A stretch of 45,253 nucleotides of DNA from Actinomycetes bacterium (GTDB taxonomy: Bacteria; Actinomycetota; Actinomycetes; Mycobacteriales; Micromonosporaceae), in the NCBI GenBank assembly GCA_021793335.1, contig JAJYSW010000002.1, forward strand, positions 1 through 45,253, written 5' to 3'. Below the pieces are notes generated by a model. The model was not told the DNA's origin. It saw only the letters and a list, made by a program, of their open reading frames with translations, and searched no databases. Numbering within the stretch: position 1 is the first letter of the stretch; every line of letters begins with the position of its first letter. This document shows positions 1 to 10,122 of the stretch, in pieces. The position numbers were made by a program, and so were the translations under genes.

Positions 1-1145
1 CCCGGCCGGTGCCGGTGCGGCTCCTGGCCGACCCGACCGGGCTGCTGTCGCGCTCGGGCATCGACTTTCGCGACCACGCGCTGCTCGTCGGCCTCGACCT
101 GCCCGACCCGGTCGTCCCGGTCCATCCCTGGCAACTCGAACACCGGATCCTCCCGGCCCACCGCAACCTGTTCGACACCGGCCGCCTGCGAGTGCTGGAC
201 ACGGTGATCCCGACCTGGCCGACCGCCGCCGTCCGCACCGTGTGCGGCGCCGACCGGCCCGGCCACCTCAAACTGGCGCTGGGCATCCACATCACCTCCA
301 CCAGGCGCGACATCGCCCCGGCCACCGCACGGCTCGCCCCGGCCTTGACCGCCGCCGTCGCGGCCCTGATCGCCGACGACCACTCGCACGCGATCGCAGC
401 CGACCAGGCCGGCGCCTGGCTCCCGGGATCACGCGACCTGACCGCGATCGCCCGCGCCCCCTTGGCCCAGGCCGCACCCGCCGGCACGGTCGTGATCCCC
501 GCCGCGGCCCTGTGCACCGCCTCACCGGTCACCGGCCTCGCGCTCGCCACCGAATACGCCCACTGGTCCGGCGACCCGGAGACCTGGATCCGCTCCTACG
601 CGGCCCTGGTGTCCCCGCCGGTGCTGCGCCTGGCCTCCCACCACGGCATCGGGCTCGAAGCCCACCTCCAGAACACCCTGGTCGCCTTCGACGGCCCCAC
701 GCCGGTGCGTCTGATCACCCGTGACCTGGGCGGCGTCAGGCTGCACCGCCCCCACCTGGACGTGGACCTGCCGGCGGGCAGCCCCATCGTCGCCGAGGAC
801 CGCACCGCCGTCCTGGCGAAGGTGGCCTATACGCTGTTGCAGAACCAACTGGCCGCGATCGTCGCAGCCCTGGCCCGCGACTGCGGCCTGAACGAGGCCC
901 GGTTCTGGGCCGACCTGGCCGACCTCATCGCCGGCCTCGACCTGCCCGCGGCCGACCGCGACCTGTACCTGGCCGAGCACCTGCCGACCAAGGCGCTGCT
1001 GACGATGCGGCTCCATCCCGGAACGGAGGCCGAAGCATGGGTGGACAATCCCCTGCACCGCGGCGATCGACGACGACCGTGGCCGACTTCGCCCGCCACC
1101 TGCCCTCCCCGGCATCCGCCTGGATCTATTCGCCCGCCCGCCTGA
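1..1145 (+). CDS. IucA/IucC family siderophore synthetase, C-terminal part (5' truncated by window)
   Basis: The frame is open to the left edge, so the N-terminal half is missing. The visible part has the family marks of NRPS-independent siderophore synthetases, which join a carboxylate (usually citrate) to an amine using ATP: VVPVHPWQ, then HLKLALGIHITSTRRD (nucleotide/substrate site), GIGLEAHLQN and RDLGGVR, and the usual C-terminal ending near VDNPL. About 28 Arg/Pro-rich residues follow VDNPL in the region that overlaps the next gene; they may be a passive by-product of the overlap. The overlap with the downstream decarboxylase is 109 nt, so the two are co-transcribed. The family is clear. 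The exact substrate is not, although the SbnH-like neighbour suggests a staphyloferrin B-type carboxylate siderophore. Confidence 0.9.
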   Translation, partial: RPVPVRLLADPTGLLSRSGIDFRDHALLVGLDLPDPVVPVHPWQLEHRILPAHRNLFDTGRLRVLDTVIPTWPTAAVRTVCGADRPGHLKLALGIHITSTRRDIAPATARLAPALTAAVAALIADDHSHAIAADQAGAWLPGSRDLTAIARAPLAQAAPAGTVVIPAAALCTASPVTGLALATEYAHWSGDPETWIRSYAALVSPPVLRLASHHGIGLEAHLQNTLVAFDGPTPVRLITRDLGGVRLHRPHLDVDLPAGSPIVAEDRTAVLAKVAYTLLQNQLAAIVAALARDCGLNEARFWADLADLIAGLDLPAADRDLYLAEHLPTKALLTMRLHPGTEAEAWVDNPLHRGDRRRPWPTSPATCPPRHPPGSIRPPA

Positions 1146-2212
1146 CCGACCGGCTCGAACGGCTCCGCGAGGCGCTGGGCGGGCACACCGTCTTGTACGC
1201 CATGAAAGCCTGCGCCAACCCCGCGGTCCTGGCCGCCGCCGCCGAGCACGCCGACGGCATCGAATGCGCCTCGGCCGATGAACTCACCGCCGCCGTCGAC
1301 GCCGGAGCCGACCGCCTGGCCTTCTCCGGCCCGGCCAAGACCGCCCGCGACTTCACCCGGGCCGCCTCACTCGACACGGACCTGTGTGTCCACGTCGAAG
1401 GACTGCGCGAACTCGACGGCCTGGCCGCGGCCGGTTTCACGGGCCCGGTGGCGTTGCGCGTCAACCGCGGCCGTCCCCTACCCGGCAGCCACCGCATGGC
1501 CGGGGAGGCGACCCCGTTCGGCTTCGACGAGGCCGCGGCGGGGGCCGCGGCCGCCCACGCCCGCGACCTCGGCCTGGACGTGATCGGCTTCCACCTGCAC
1601 GCGGTCTCGAACTGCCTGGACGCCGACGCCTACGCCGACCACGTCCGCGACGCACTCGACTGGTCCCGCCGCGCCGCCGCCCGGTGGCGCATCGACCTGC
1701 GGTATGTGAACGTCGGCGGCGGCCTCGGCGCCGACCCGCGCGGCGAAACGATCGACCTGCGCGCCCTGTCCGCCGGACTGGCGGGACTCGACACCACCGG
1801 CATCGAACTCGTATTCGAGCCCGGCCGGTATCTCGCGGCCGCCGCCGGCTGGTACCTCACCGAAGTCGTCGACGTCAAGACCATCGCCGGTCAGGCCTTC
1901 GCCCTCGTCCGCGGCGGCACCCACCATTTCAGGCTGCCGGCGGCATGGGGCTACTCGCACCCGTTCACCGTCATCCCCGTCGACCACTGGCCTCATCCGT
2001 GGCCCCGCCCTCGCCTGACCGAGGTCGAAGTCCGCGTCTGCGGCGAACTGTGCACGCCCCGCGACGTCCTCAACGCCGGCCAGGCGGTCGCATCGCTGGC
2101 CGTGGGCGACCGGCTCCTGTTCGGCAACGCCGGCGCCTACGGCTGGGAGATCTCCCACGACCGGTTCCTGAGCCACCAGCGGCCCCTACAGGTCGTCATC
2201 GACGGCGCCTGA
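1037..2212 (+). CDS. PLP-dependent fold-III decarboxylase, SbnH-like (siderophore biosynthesis)
   Basis: A 391-residue alanine-racemase-fold decarboxylase of the ornithine/diaminopimelate decarboxylase group. The PLP lysine is in YAMKACANP (K57). A HLHAVSN segment follows, then the phosphate-binding GGGLG (227-231), EPGRY (261-265), a catalytic-cysteine region GELCTPRDVL (C339, D343) and FGNAGAYG near the C-terminus. The ATG is 7 nt after a good GGAGG ribosome site and lies inside the upstream synthetase gene. Beside an IucA/IucC enzyme, the closest known role is SbnH, which decarboxylates a citryl-diaminopropionate intermediate of staphyloferrin B. That substrate is inferred from context; a lysine or ornithine decarboxylase feeding another siderophore is the alternative. 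Confidence 0.85.
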   Translation: MGGQSPAPRRSTTTVADFARHLPSPASAWIYSPARLTDRLERLREALGGHTVLYAMKACANPAVLAAAAEHADGIECASADELTAAVDAGADRLAFSGPAKTARDFTRAASLDTDLCVHVEGLRELDGLAAAGFTGPVALRVNRGRPLPGSHRMAGEATPFGFDEAAAGAAAAHARDLGLDVIGFHLHAVSNCLDADAYADHVRDALDWSRRAAARWRIDLRYVNVGGGLGADPRGETIDLRALSAGLAGLDTTGIELVFEPGRYLAAAAGWYLTEVVDVKTIAGQAFALVRGGTHHFRLPAAWGYSHPFTVIPVDHWPHPWPRPRLTEVEVRVCGELCTPRDVLNAGQAVASLAVGDRLLFGNAGAYGWEISHDRFLSHQRPLQVVIDGA

Positions 2213-2360
2213 ATCCGCCTGCCGCGCCCGCGCCCGGGCCTGTGACTACGATGAGGGGCCGGCCGCCGACCGGTGCGCCGCGCCCGAACCGCCACGGCCA
2301 TGCCCGTGGCGACCACCGTCCCCGGGCGCACCGCCACGGGTCGGGTGACGGACACCACGC

Positions 2361-2390
2361 GTCACATGACAACCTAAGAGCCTCTAAGAT
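2361..2390 (+). promoter_or_regulatory. Candidate promoter for the TPR-like gene
   Basis: GTCACA-N18-TAAGAT, 24 nt before the start codon. It lies in a 200-nt gene-free gap after the siderophore decarboxylase. CTAAGA occurs twice here, the second copy overlapping the -10. The -35 is weak. Confidence 0.35.
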
Positions 2391-2414
2391 CCCCCTCTCC
2401 TTCGAGGAGCCGTC

Positions 2415-3596
2415 ATGCCCAGTAAGCGTCATGCCCGCCGAATGCACCGGGACGCGGCACGGCTGGCCTCCACCGGGAACCACCGGACCGCACTGGCCGG
2501 CTACCGGCGAGCAGCCGCCGAATACCGCGCCTACCTCCAGACCCGAACCGGCGACCACACCGCCCGCACCGAACTGGTCGACCTGCTCGCCGACGTCAGC
2601 ACCGCCGAGCAGGCATTGAACGAGCACGCCCGGTCCGCCGCGGCCCTGACCGAACGCCTCGACCACCTGCGTGAGCTCGACCGGCCCCGCGCCCAGATCG
2701 CCGCCGCCGAACTCGACGTGGCCGAAACCCACTTGCAGTCCGGTCACCTGCTGACCGCCGCCACCCGCGCCGACAGCGCCGTCCGCTCACACAGCCGCCG
2801 CGACGCGGCCGACCCGCACACCGCGGCGTTCTGGGACCTGGCCACCGCCTTGGCGCGCAACGCCCGCATCCTCCACCGCACCGCCGACCCCGACCTCGCC
2901 GTCGGCGCCGCGGACCAGGCCGTCCGCATGCTCCTGGCCGCCCCCGACCGGGACCGAGACCCGCGCGGCCGCGACTATCTGCGAGACGCGCTCGGCCTGG
3001 CGGTCGAACTGCACACGGCCGCCGGCCGCACCGCCTATGCCCGGACCGCCGCCCGACTGTTCGAGTCCCGTTTCCCCGAGGCCGGGCCGGCCGCCGCCGC
3101 GGCGGCGGCGCCGCCGCTGACACTGCGAGCTGCGCTGACCGCAGCCGGGCGGCTCGGCGTCTTCACCGAAGCGAACCTGATCGACCGGCTGTGCCCCGAC
3201 CCGGTCGCCCCCGACGCGCCGCCGGCGGTCACGGCACGCTGCGACCCCGGCTTGGCTCCGATCGCGTTGCATGCGATCGGACCGGCCGTCGTGGATCTGC
3301 GGACGTCGCATCCGAGTCTGGCTTGGCGGATGGCCACCGAGATCCATTACCTGTTGACCGCCGCTGACCGGGAAGGCGAGCGGAACCTGCGGTCGAACTT
3401 CCGTGATCACGGGCCGGTGTGGCTGGGCATGCTCATGGCGCTGACCGAGGGGGTCGCCCGCCGCCCGAACCTCGCGGCCGACCTGTCGGCGGTCGTGACC
3501 GACCTGCTGGGGCGGATGCGGTCGCGTTATGCCGGTGAAGGGCCCCTGGTCGAAGCGGCCCAGAGGTTCGTCAACGCGCACCGACCCTGGCGGTGA
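2415..3596 (+). CDS. TPR-like helical repeat protein, function unknown
   Basis: 393 residues starting at an ATG preceded by GAGGAG. The N-terminal 230 residues are alanine-rich paired helices (for example RLASTGNHRTALAGYRRAAA) with the small-large residue pattern of tetratricopeptide repeats. A low-complexity stretch (AGPAAAAAAAPP, about 225-236) separates them from a C-terminal helical part with no motif I recognise. There is no signal peptide or membrane segment, so it is probably a cytoplasmic scaffold. It has its own candidate promoter and is convergent with the MerR gene, so membership in the siderophore operon is doubtful. Confidence 0.7.
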   Translation: MPSKRHARRMHRDAARLASTGNHRTALAGYRRAAAEYRAYLQTRTGDHTARTELVDLLADVSTAEQALNEHARSAAALTERLDHLRELDRPRAQIAAAELDVAETHLQSGHLLTAATRADSAVRSHSRRDAADPHTAAFWDLATALARNARILHRTADPDLAVGAADQAVRMLLAAPDRDRDPRGRDYLRDALGLAVELHTAAGRTAYARTAARLFESRFPEAGPAAAAAAAPPLTLRAALTAAGRLGVFTEANLIDRLCPDPVAPDAPPAVTARCDPGLAPIALHAIGPAVVDLRTSHPSLAWRMATEIHYLLTAADREGERNLRSNFRDHGPVWLGMLMALTEGVARRPNLAADLSAVVTDLLGRMRSRYAGEGPLVEAAQRFVNAHRPWR

Positions 3597-3633
3597 ACCG
3601 CAGGAACGGACACGGTCCGGCCGGGCCGGGCCT

Positions 3634-4395
3634 TCAGCTCACCTGCCGGTCGGCCCACACGTGCATGGCCGCCCGCAAGTAGACGGCGAGGCCGGCGGCG
3701 ACGGCATCGAACACGGCCGCGAACTCGGGACTGTCGACGTACAGATCGCCAAGCCCCCGGTACGCCTGTGCTTCGGGGGCGGCGCCCCACGTCGAGGCGA
3801 CGATCGCATAGTGCTCGGCGACGACCTCCTGCACGGCCGCATCGTCGGCGGCGCAGCCTCGCTCGCGCAGTTCGGCCATGCGCCGGTGGACCGCCTCGAA
3901 CCGCCCGGGGACGGCCTCGCGCTCGGCCTCGCCCATGCGCCGCATCGCGGCCGCTCCGGCGTCGACGGCGGCATCGCCCCAGCGGCGGCGCGCTTCGGCC
4001 TCGTATTCGGAACGGCGGCGGGCATCGAGCCCCGCGAACCAGGTTTCAGGTGCCATCGGTCGGCCTCCTTCGAGTTGTCGGATGGTGTCATCGACGGTGG
4101 CGGCCAGACGGTCGAGCCGTTCACGTTCGGTCTTGAGCTGCTCGGCGTGCCGCCGGAGCGCGGTGACGGCGTCCAGGCCGCCGTCGAGGATGTCGCCGAT
4201 GGTCGCCAGTCCGAGTCCCAACCGCCGCAGCAGCAGGATCTGCTGGAGGCGCAGCAGCTCGGCCTCGCCGTAGCGGCGCAGGCCGCCGTGACCGGTGGCG
4301 GCGGGTTCGAGCAGCCCGATCGCGTCGTAGTGTCGCAGCGTGCGCGCGGAGACGCCGGCCAGCTTCGTCACCTCGGTCATCGGCCAGGTTCGCAT
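3634..4395 (-). CDS. MerR-family regulator with TipAS-like ligand domain
   Basis: 253 residues. The N-terminus is a typical MerR winged helix (MTEVTKLAGVSARTLRHYDAIGLLEP, then GLRRYGEAELLRLQQI), followed by a coiled-coil dimer helix (about 75-105) and a C-terminal domain of about 140 residues. That domain contains WFAGLDARRRSEYEAEARRRWG and ends with AMHVWADRQVS. This is the TipAL layout, in which a TipAS (antibiotic-recognition) domain binds amphipathic drugs and activates transcription. The TipAS match is from pattern memory and the ligand is unknown. No exporter adjoins it, so it may regulate itself or distant genes. Confidence 0.85.
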   Translation of the reverse strand: MRTWPMTEVTKLAGVSARTLRHYDAIGLLEPAATGHGGLRRYGEAELLRLQQILLLRRLGLGLATIGDILDGGLDAVTALRRHAEQLKTERERLDRLAATVDDTIRQLEGGRPMAPETWFAGLDARRRSEYEAEARRRWGDAAVDAGAAAMRRMGEAEREAVPGRFEAVHRRMAELRERGCAADDAAVQEVVAEHYAIVASTWGAAPEAQAYRGLGDLYVDSPEFAAVFDAVAAGLAVYLRAAMHVWADRQVS

Positions 4396-4437
4396 GTCGC
4401 TCCTCGGTTCGTCGATGTGTCTTCGACGGTAGGCGCT

Positions 4438-4448
4438 GACGCCGCGTC
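4438..4448. promoter_or_regulatory. Palindrome upstream of the TipA-like regulator
   Basis: GACGC-C-GCGTC, an 11-bp perfect palindrome about 43 nt before the MerR start. Read on the minus strand it overlaps TTGACG, a possible -35. MerR proteins bind dyads inside long promoter spacers, so autoregulation is plausible, but no convincing -10 at the expected 19-nt spacing was found. Confidence 0.3.
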
Positions 4449-4614
4449 AACCGCAACCCCGGAGCTCAGAGACGCGCATCACCGATTCGGGCCGCTACTC
4501 GGGGGCGGTCGCGTCGTTGTTCAAAGTGACTGCTCCCTGCGTGGACGGGGGCCGTCACCGACGGGCCCACCGGCGCGGCCCGGACCATGCTCCCCGCTCA
4601 CGCGGGGCTGGAAG

Positions 4615-4654
4615 CGCGTGCGGCCCCCGGCCGGTGAGCCGGGGGCCGCACGCG
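4615..4654 (-). terminator. Terminator hairpin after sdhB
   Basis: Perfect 17-bp stem (arms 4615-4631 and 4638-4654) around the 6-nt loop CGGTGA, 14 nt beyond the sdhB stop. There is no strong U-tract, which is common in high-GC actinomycetes. It closes the sdhCAB operon. Confidence 0.75.
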
Positions 4655-4667
4655 TAAGGCGAAATCG

Positions 4668-5410
4668 TCAGGCGGCGCGGGTCGCGGCCTTGCGGAAATC
4701 AGCGTTGAGACGGCCGATCACGTCCAGGCCGATCTCCTTGGGACAGGCCGCACTGCATTCACCGGTGTTGGTGCACCCGCCGAAGCCGGCCTCGTCATGT
4801 GCGGCGACCATGCCGAGCACGCGCGTGTGCCGCTCGGGCTGCCCTTGGGGCATCAGCCCCAGGTGCGCGACCTTCGCGGCCATGAACAGCATCCCCGACC
4901 CGTTCGGGCAGGCCGCCACGCAGGCACCGCAGCCGATGCAGGCCGCCGCCGAGAAAGCGGCGTCGGCATCGGGCTTGGGCACCGGCACCGCGTGGGCATC
5001 GGGTGCGGTCCCGGTCGGCGCCGAGATGTACCCGCCGGCCTGGATGATCCGGTCGAACGACGACCGGTCGACCACGAGGTCCTTGACGACCGGGAACGCC
5101 CCGGCCCGCCACGGCTCGATGTCGATGGTGTCCCCATCGGAGTATTGACGCATGTGCAGCTGGCAGGTCGTCGTCGCCCCTTGGGGCCCGTGCGCCTGCC
5201 CGTCGATCATGAGCGAGCAGGCCCCGCAGATGCCCTCACGGCAGTCGTGGTCGAACGCCACCGGGTCCTCGCCCTCGGCGATGAGCTGCTCGTTGAGCAC
5301 ATCGAGCATCTCCAGGAAGGAGGCGTCCTCGGAGATGCCGTCGATCACGTAGGGCACCATCTTGCCCTTGTCTTCGGCGCCGGCCTGACGCCAGATTCGC
5401 AGGCGTAGTT

Positions 5411-5414
<4 letters not shown>
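4668..5414 (-). CDS. sdhB: Succinate dehydrogenase / fumarate reductase iron-sulfur subunit
   Basis: 248 residues carrying electrons from SdhA flavin to the membrane cytochrome. A plant-type [2Fe-2S] site ([15 protein letters not shown]) is followed by a ferredoxin-like domain with [16 protein letters not shown] and [15 protein letters not shown] for the [4Fe-4S] and [3Fe-4S] clusters. The GTG start overlaps the sdhA stop in a GTGA 4-nt overlap and has a GGAG upstream, so it is translationally coupled. A longer frame exists upstream but lies inside sdhA and is not used. This is the short SdhB type found with five-helix SdhC proteins. Confidence 0.95.
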
Positions 5415-7351
<1,937 letters not shown>

Positions 7352-7353
7352 GT

Positions 7354-8091
7354 TCAACTCACCAGCCCGAAGGTGACCGCCAGGGGCACGATCGCGAACC
7401 CGGCGGAGACGATGACGGCGACGGCGAGCGCGATGATCTGCGTCCGCTTGCGCCACTTGTGGTCGGGCCCGGCGATGGTCTGCACGGCCGACCAGATGCC
7501 GTGCCTCAGATGGAATCCGAGGGCGATCACGGCGAGCAGGTACAGCACGGTGACCGGCCACCGTTCGGGCGTGAAGGAGGCGACGACGGCCCCGTAGGCG
7601 TCGGGGGCGTCCTTGACGGGGTTGACCGTCCGGAAGGTCAGGTCCAGCAGGTGCCAGACGAGGAAGAAGACGATGACGACCCCGCCCCAGCGCATCGTGG
7701 CCGCGGCGTGACGCGACTCGCCGCGGGCGGGCCGCCGGTGGGCGTAGCGCACCGGGCGGGCGCGGGCGGCGCGGCGGGTGAGCACGATCGCCGAGGCGAT
7801 GTGCGCGACGGCGGCGGCGATGAGGCCCAGGCGCATGATCCACAGCAGCGTCTCGTGCGGCAAGAGCGGCTCGCCGAAGGTCCGCAGTCCGTGGGCGTAG
7901 GCGTTCATCTCCTCGGGGCCTTCGAAGACGTGGAGGTTGCCGGCCATGTGGGCGATGATGAACAGCACCAGCAGCACGCCGGAGACGGCCATGGTGATCT
8001 TCAGGCCGATCGAGGAACGCCATCGTGGCGTGGGGCGGGCGCGTCCGGGGCCGGGGGGCGCGGCCGCGCGCGTTGCAAGTTCCGTAGACAC
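7354..8091 (-). CDS. sdhC: Succinate dehydrogenase cytochrome b membrane subunit
   Basis: 245 residues with about five membrane helices (roughly 30-52, 80-104, 130-150, 176-196, 215-240). Histidines in [15 protein letters not shown] and GFHLRHG could be haem ligands. A single five-helix anchor of this type replaces separate SdhC and SdhD subunits, which explains the absence of sdhD. The GTG start comes directly after a promoter, so the message is probably leaderless. It is the first gene of sdhCAB and is divergent from the LysR gene. Confidence 0.92.
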   Translation of the reverse strand: MSTELATRAAAPPGPGRARPTPRWRSSIGLKITMAVSGVLLVLFIIAHMAGNLHVFEGPEEMNAYAHGLRTFGEPLLPHETLLWIMRLGLIAAAVAHIASAIVLTRRAARARPVRYAHRRPARGESRHAAATMRWGGVVIVFFLVWHLLDLTFRTVNPVKDAPDAYGAVVASFTPERWPVTVLYLLAVIALGFHLRHGIWSAVQTIAGPDHKWRKRTQIIALAVAVIVSAGFAIVPLAVTFGLVS

Positions 8092-8097
8092 GGCCCC

Positions 8098-8128
8098 ACG
8101 CTAGACGCGAGACACGTCACGAGTCCAA
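8098..8128 (-). promoter_or_regulatory. Promoter of sdhCAB, probably leaderless
   Basis: TTGGAC (8123-8128), a 19-nt spacer, then TAGCGT (8098-8103), whose last base is 6 nt before the sdhC GTG. Transcription would begin at or next to the start codon. Confidence 0.45.
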
Positions 8129-8139
8129 TTCATGGTAGC

Positions 8140-8154
8140 GGCATGTTCCATGCC
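8140..8154. promoter_or_regulatory. Inverted repeat between sdhC and the LysR gene
   Basis: GGCAT-GTTCC-ATGCC lies just upstream of the LysR -10-like TAAGTT (8157-8162) and about 12 bp upstream of the sdh -35. A dyad shared by divergent genes is the usual site of a LysR regulator that controls itself and its neighbour. Confidence 0.5.
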
Positions 8155-8168
8155 AGTAAGTTATGGAC

Positions 8169-9095
8169 ATGCGCATTCAGCAGCTCAACGCTTTCCTCGC
8201 CGTCGCACAAACCAGGCATTTCACGCAAGCAGCCGGAAACCTGGGTGTGACACAACCGTCATTGAGCAAACAAATCCAAGCACTCGAACACGAACTGGGC
8301 GCACCCCTGTTCACCCGAACCCGAGGCCGCATCGAACTGACCGACATCGGCCACACCCTCATCGGCCACGCCCGCCGCATCACCGCCGCCCACGAAGCCG
8401 CCCGAGCCGACATCGACGACGTCCTCGCCGTCCGCGCCGGACGCCTCCGACTCGGCGCCACCCCCAGCCTCTGCTCCTGGCTCATCGCCCCCCTCCTCGT
8501 CCGCTACGCCGAAGCCCACCCCGGCGTCACCGTCACCCTCACCGAAGACGGCTCCGGCCCCCTCACCGAACACCTCAGCGCCGGCGACCTCGACCTCGCC
8601 TTCACCATCGGCGAGACCCCCACCGAAACCGGCCTGGCCGTCCAACCGCTCCTCTCCGAAGCCCTCGTCGTCGCCTCCGCCGCCGACCAGCCCCCACTCA
8701 CCCGCCAGGCGTACATCGGCCTCCCACAACTGCGCGAACAACCCTTCGTCCTCCCCGCACACGGCTACGACCTGCGCAACCTCACCGTCACCACCTGCCA
8801 GGACGCCGGATTCACCCCCATCGTCACCGTCGACGGCGGCGCCACCGACGCCGTCGCCGGCCTCGTCGAAGCCGGCCTGGGCATCGCCCTCCTCCCGGCC
8901 ATGATCGTCGCCGCCAACCCGGGCCTGCGCGCCACACCCCTCGCCCCACCCGGCGCCAGCCGCACCATCGCGCTCACCGCCCGAGCCGACACCCCGCTCA
9001 CCAAAGCCGCGAACGCCTTCGCCGGCTGCCTCCAAACACACCTGACCGACCTCCACGCCTGGGGACGCCTCCCCGAAGGCATGAGCGCCATCTGA
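8169..9095 (+). CDS. LysR-family transcriptional regulator, likely of sdhCAB
   Basis: 308 residues. The N-terminal winged helix reads MRIQQLNAFLAVAQTRHFTQAAGNLGVTQPSLSKQIQALE. A periplasmic-binding-protein-like effector domain follows from about residue 90 (LRLGATPSLCSWLIAPLLVRYAEAHPGVTV). The ATG at 8169 is preferred because TAAGTT ends exactly 6 nt before it (leaderless pattern); an ATG at 8163 would add two residues. It is divergent from sdhC across a dyad, so it probably controls succinate dehydrogenase. The effector is unknown. Confidence 0.88.
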   Translation: MRIQQLNAFLAVAQTRHFTQAAGNLGVTQPSLSKQIQALEHELGAPLFTRTRGRIELTDIGHTLIGHARRITAAHEAARADIDDVLAVRAGRLRLGATPSLCSWLIAPLLVRYAEAHPGVTVTLTEDGSGPLTEHLSAGDLDLAFTIGETPTETGLAVQPLLSEALVVASAADQPPLTRQAYIGLPQLREQPFVLPAHGYDLRNLTVTTCQDAGFTPIVTVDGGATDAVAGLVEAGLGIALLPAMIVAANPGLRATPLAPPGASRTIALTARADTPLTKAANAFAGCLQTHLTDLHAWGRLPEGMSAI

Positions 9096-9247
9096 ACCCG
9101 ACGGGCCCGCACCGACACCACGACCCATCACAGACCTCATAGCCCGAACCCCCACCCCACCGACCGACAGGGCCGCAACGCACCGCCCACTCCCCAAACC
9201 ACGAGGCGATGCATACCGGCTCCCACTCCACGAGGCCCCAGCACCCA

Positions 9248-9628
9248 TCAGCGCTCGCCGGCCACCCCCAAACGACGATCGAACATCGCCGCGACCTGCC
9301 GCGCCGAAGGATCACCCGCATCGGGATCGGCCCCGGCCTCCAACAGCACCGCCACGACCGCCCCGAAATCCTTGAACACCGCCCCGGCCAACGGCGACTG
9401 CCCGCGATCATTGCGCCGCTCCACATCAGCACCACGATCGATCAACGCCCGCACCGTCCCGGCATGCCCGTGATACGCCGCCAGCATCAACAACGAATCC
9501 CCCGACCCGTTGACCAAATCCACCGGCAGCCCCGCCTCAACGAACGCCAACAACCGCGCCGTCTCGCCCTGCCGGGCCAAATCGAACGCGGCCTCACCGA
9601 TCCGACGAAACTCCTCATCATCACTCAT
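9248..9628 (-). CDS. Small ankyrin-repeat protein
   Basis: 126 residues from the ATG of MSDDEEF. It has about three ankyrin repeats, seen as AAFDLARQGETARLLAFVEAG, DSLLMLAAYHGHAGTVRALI and GQSPLAGAVFKDFGAVVAVLLEAGADPD. There is no signal peptide or membrane segment. It probably mediates protein contacts in the cytoplasm; the partner is unknown. A longer upstream frame (24 extra residues) looks non-coding. It is divergent from the 82-residue unknown gene. Confidence 0.8.
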   Translation of the reverse strand: MSDDEEFRRIGEAAFDLARQGETARLLAFVEAGLPVDLVNGSGDSLLMLAAYHGHAGTVRALIDRGADVERRNDRGQSPLAGAVFKDFGAVVAVLLEAGADPDAGDPSARQVAAMFDRRLGVAGER

Positions 9629-9754
9629 GCCCGACAGCTTGGCACACCCCCACAGCACCCGACGAACGAACACGACACTAACGGGTAACCGACACTGCAC
9701 TGTCCTTACCCGCCCTGTCCAGCAGATTCACCCACCGAACCACCGAACCGGGTA

Positions 9755-9784
9755 TTGACATCGGTGCAGCACGAACGCCAAGAT
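9755..9784 (+). promoter_or_regulatory. Candidate promoter for the 82-residue unknown gene
   Basis: A consensus -35 TTGACA (9755-9760), an 18-nt spacer and CAAGAT (9779-9784). This would give a leader of about 80 nt before the start at 9874. Confidence 0.45.
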
Positions 9785-9873
9785 TGAGCACGAGCGCGAC
9801 CAAGGCGGGACGCTGACACCCCCGCCGGGCATCGCGCCACAACGGTGGGAGCAACACGGTGAAGGACTCGCGC

Positions 9874-10122
9874 ATGAACGAGCCGAACATTCTCGGACAA
9901 TTCCAACTCGAACACCGCACGATCCAAGTCAGCGGCGACGGCCGCACCAGCGGCACCGTCTGGCTCGAACGCCTCCACCCCGACCCGCCCATGGCCCTGG
10001 GCTGCGTCGTCGAACTCGACACCCCCACCCCCAGACTGCGCCTCTACCGCGCCGAATGGTCCCCCGACCTCCGCGACGAAGCCAAAGAACGCACCATCGC
10101 CGTCTGGCGCAACTCACAATGA
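9874..10122 (+). CDS. Small protein of unknown function
   Basis: 82 residues starting MNEPNILGQ at an ATG 7 nt after AAGGA; a GTG 15 nt earlier is the alternative. The predicted protein is soluble with a compact alpha/beta look (HRTIQVSGDGRTSGTVWLER, VVELDTPTPRLRLYRAEW). I do not recognise the family. The good ribosome site, the upstream TTGACA promoter and C/A-ending codons matching the local pattern support it as real. Its last 9 nt overlap the 3' end of pabB on the other strand. Confidence 0.65.
   Translation: MNEPNILGQFQLEHRTIQVSGDGRTSGTVWLERLHPDPPMALGCVVELDTPTPRLRLYRAEWSPDLRDEAKERTIAVWRNSQ

Noticed and set aside
4426-4450. TTGACG and TACCGT as a promoter for the TipA-like regulator
   Set aside because: The spacer would be only 13 nt, too short even for MerR-type promoters, which have longer spacers.
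7354-8091. Missing sdhD
   Set aside because: The sdhC product has five membrane helices and the enzyme type uses a single anchor subunit, so no gene is missing.
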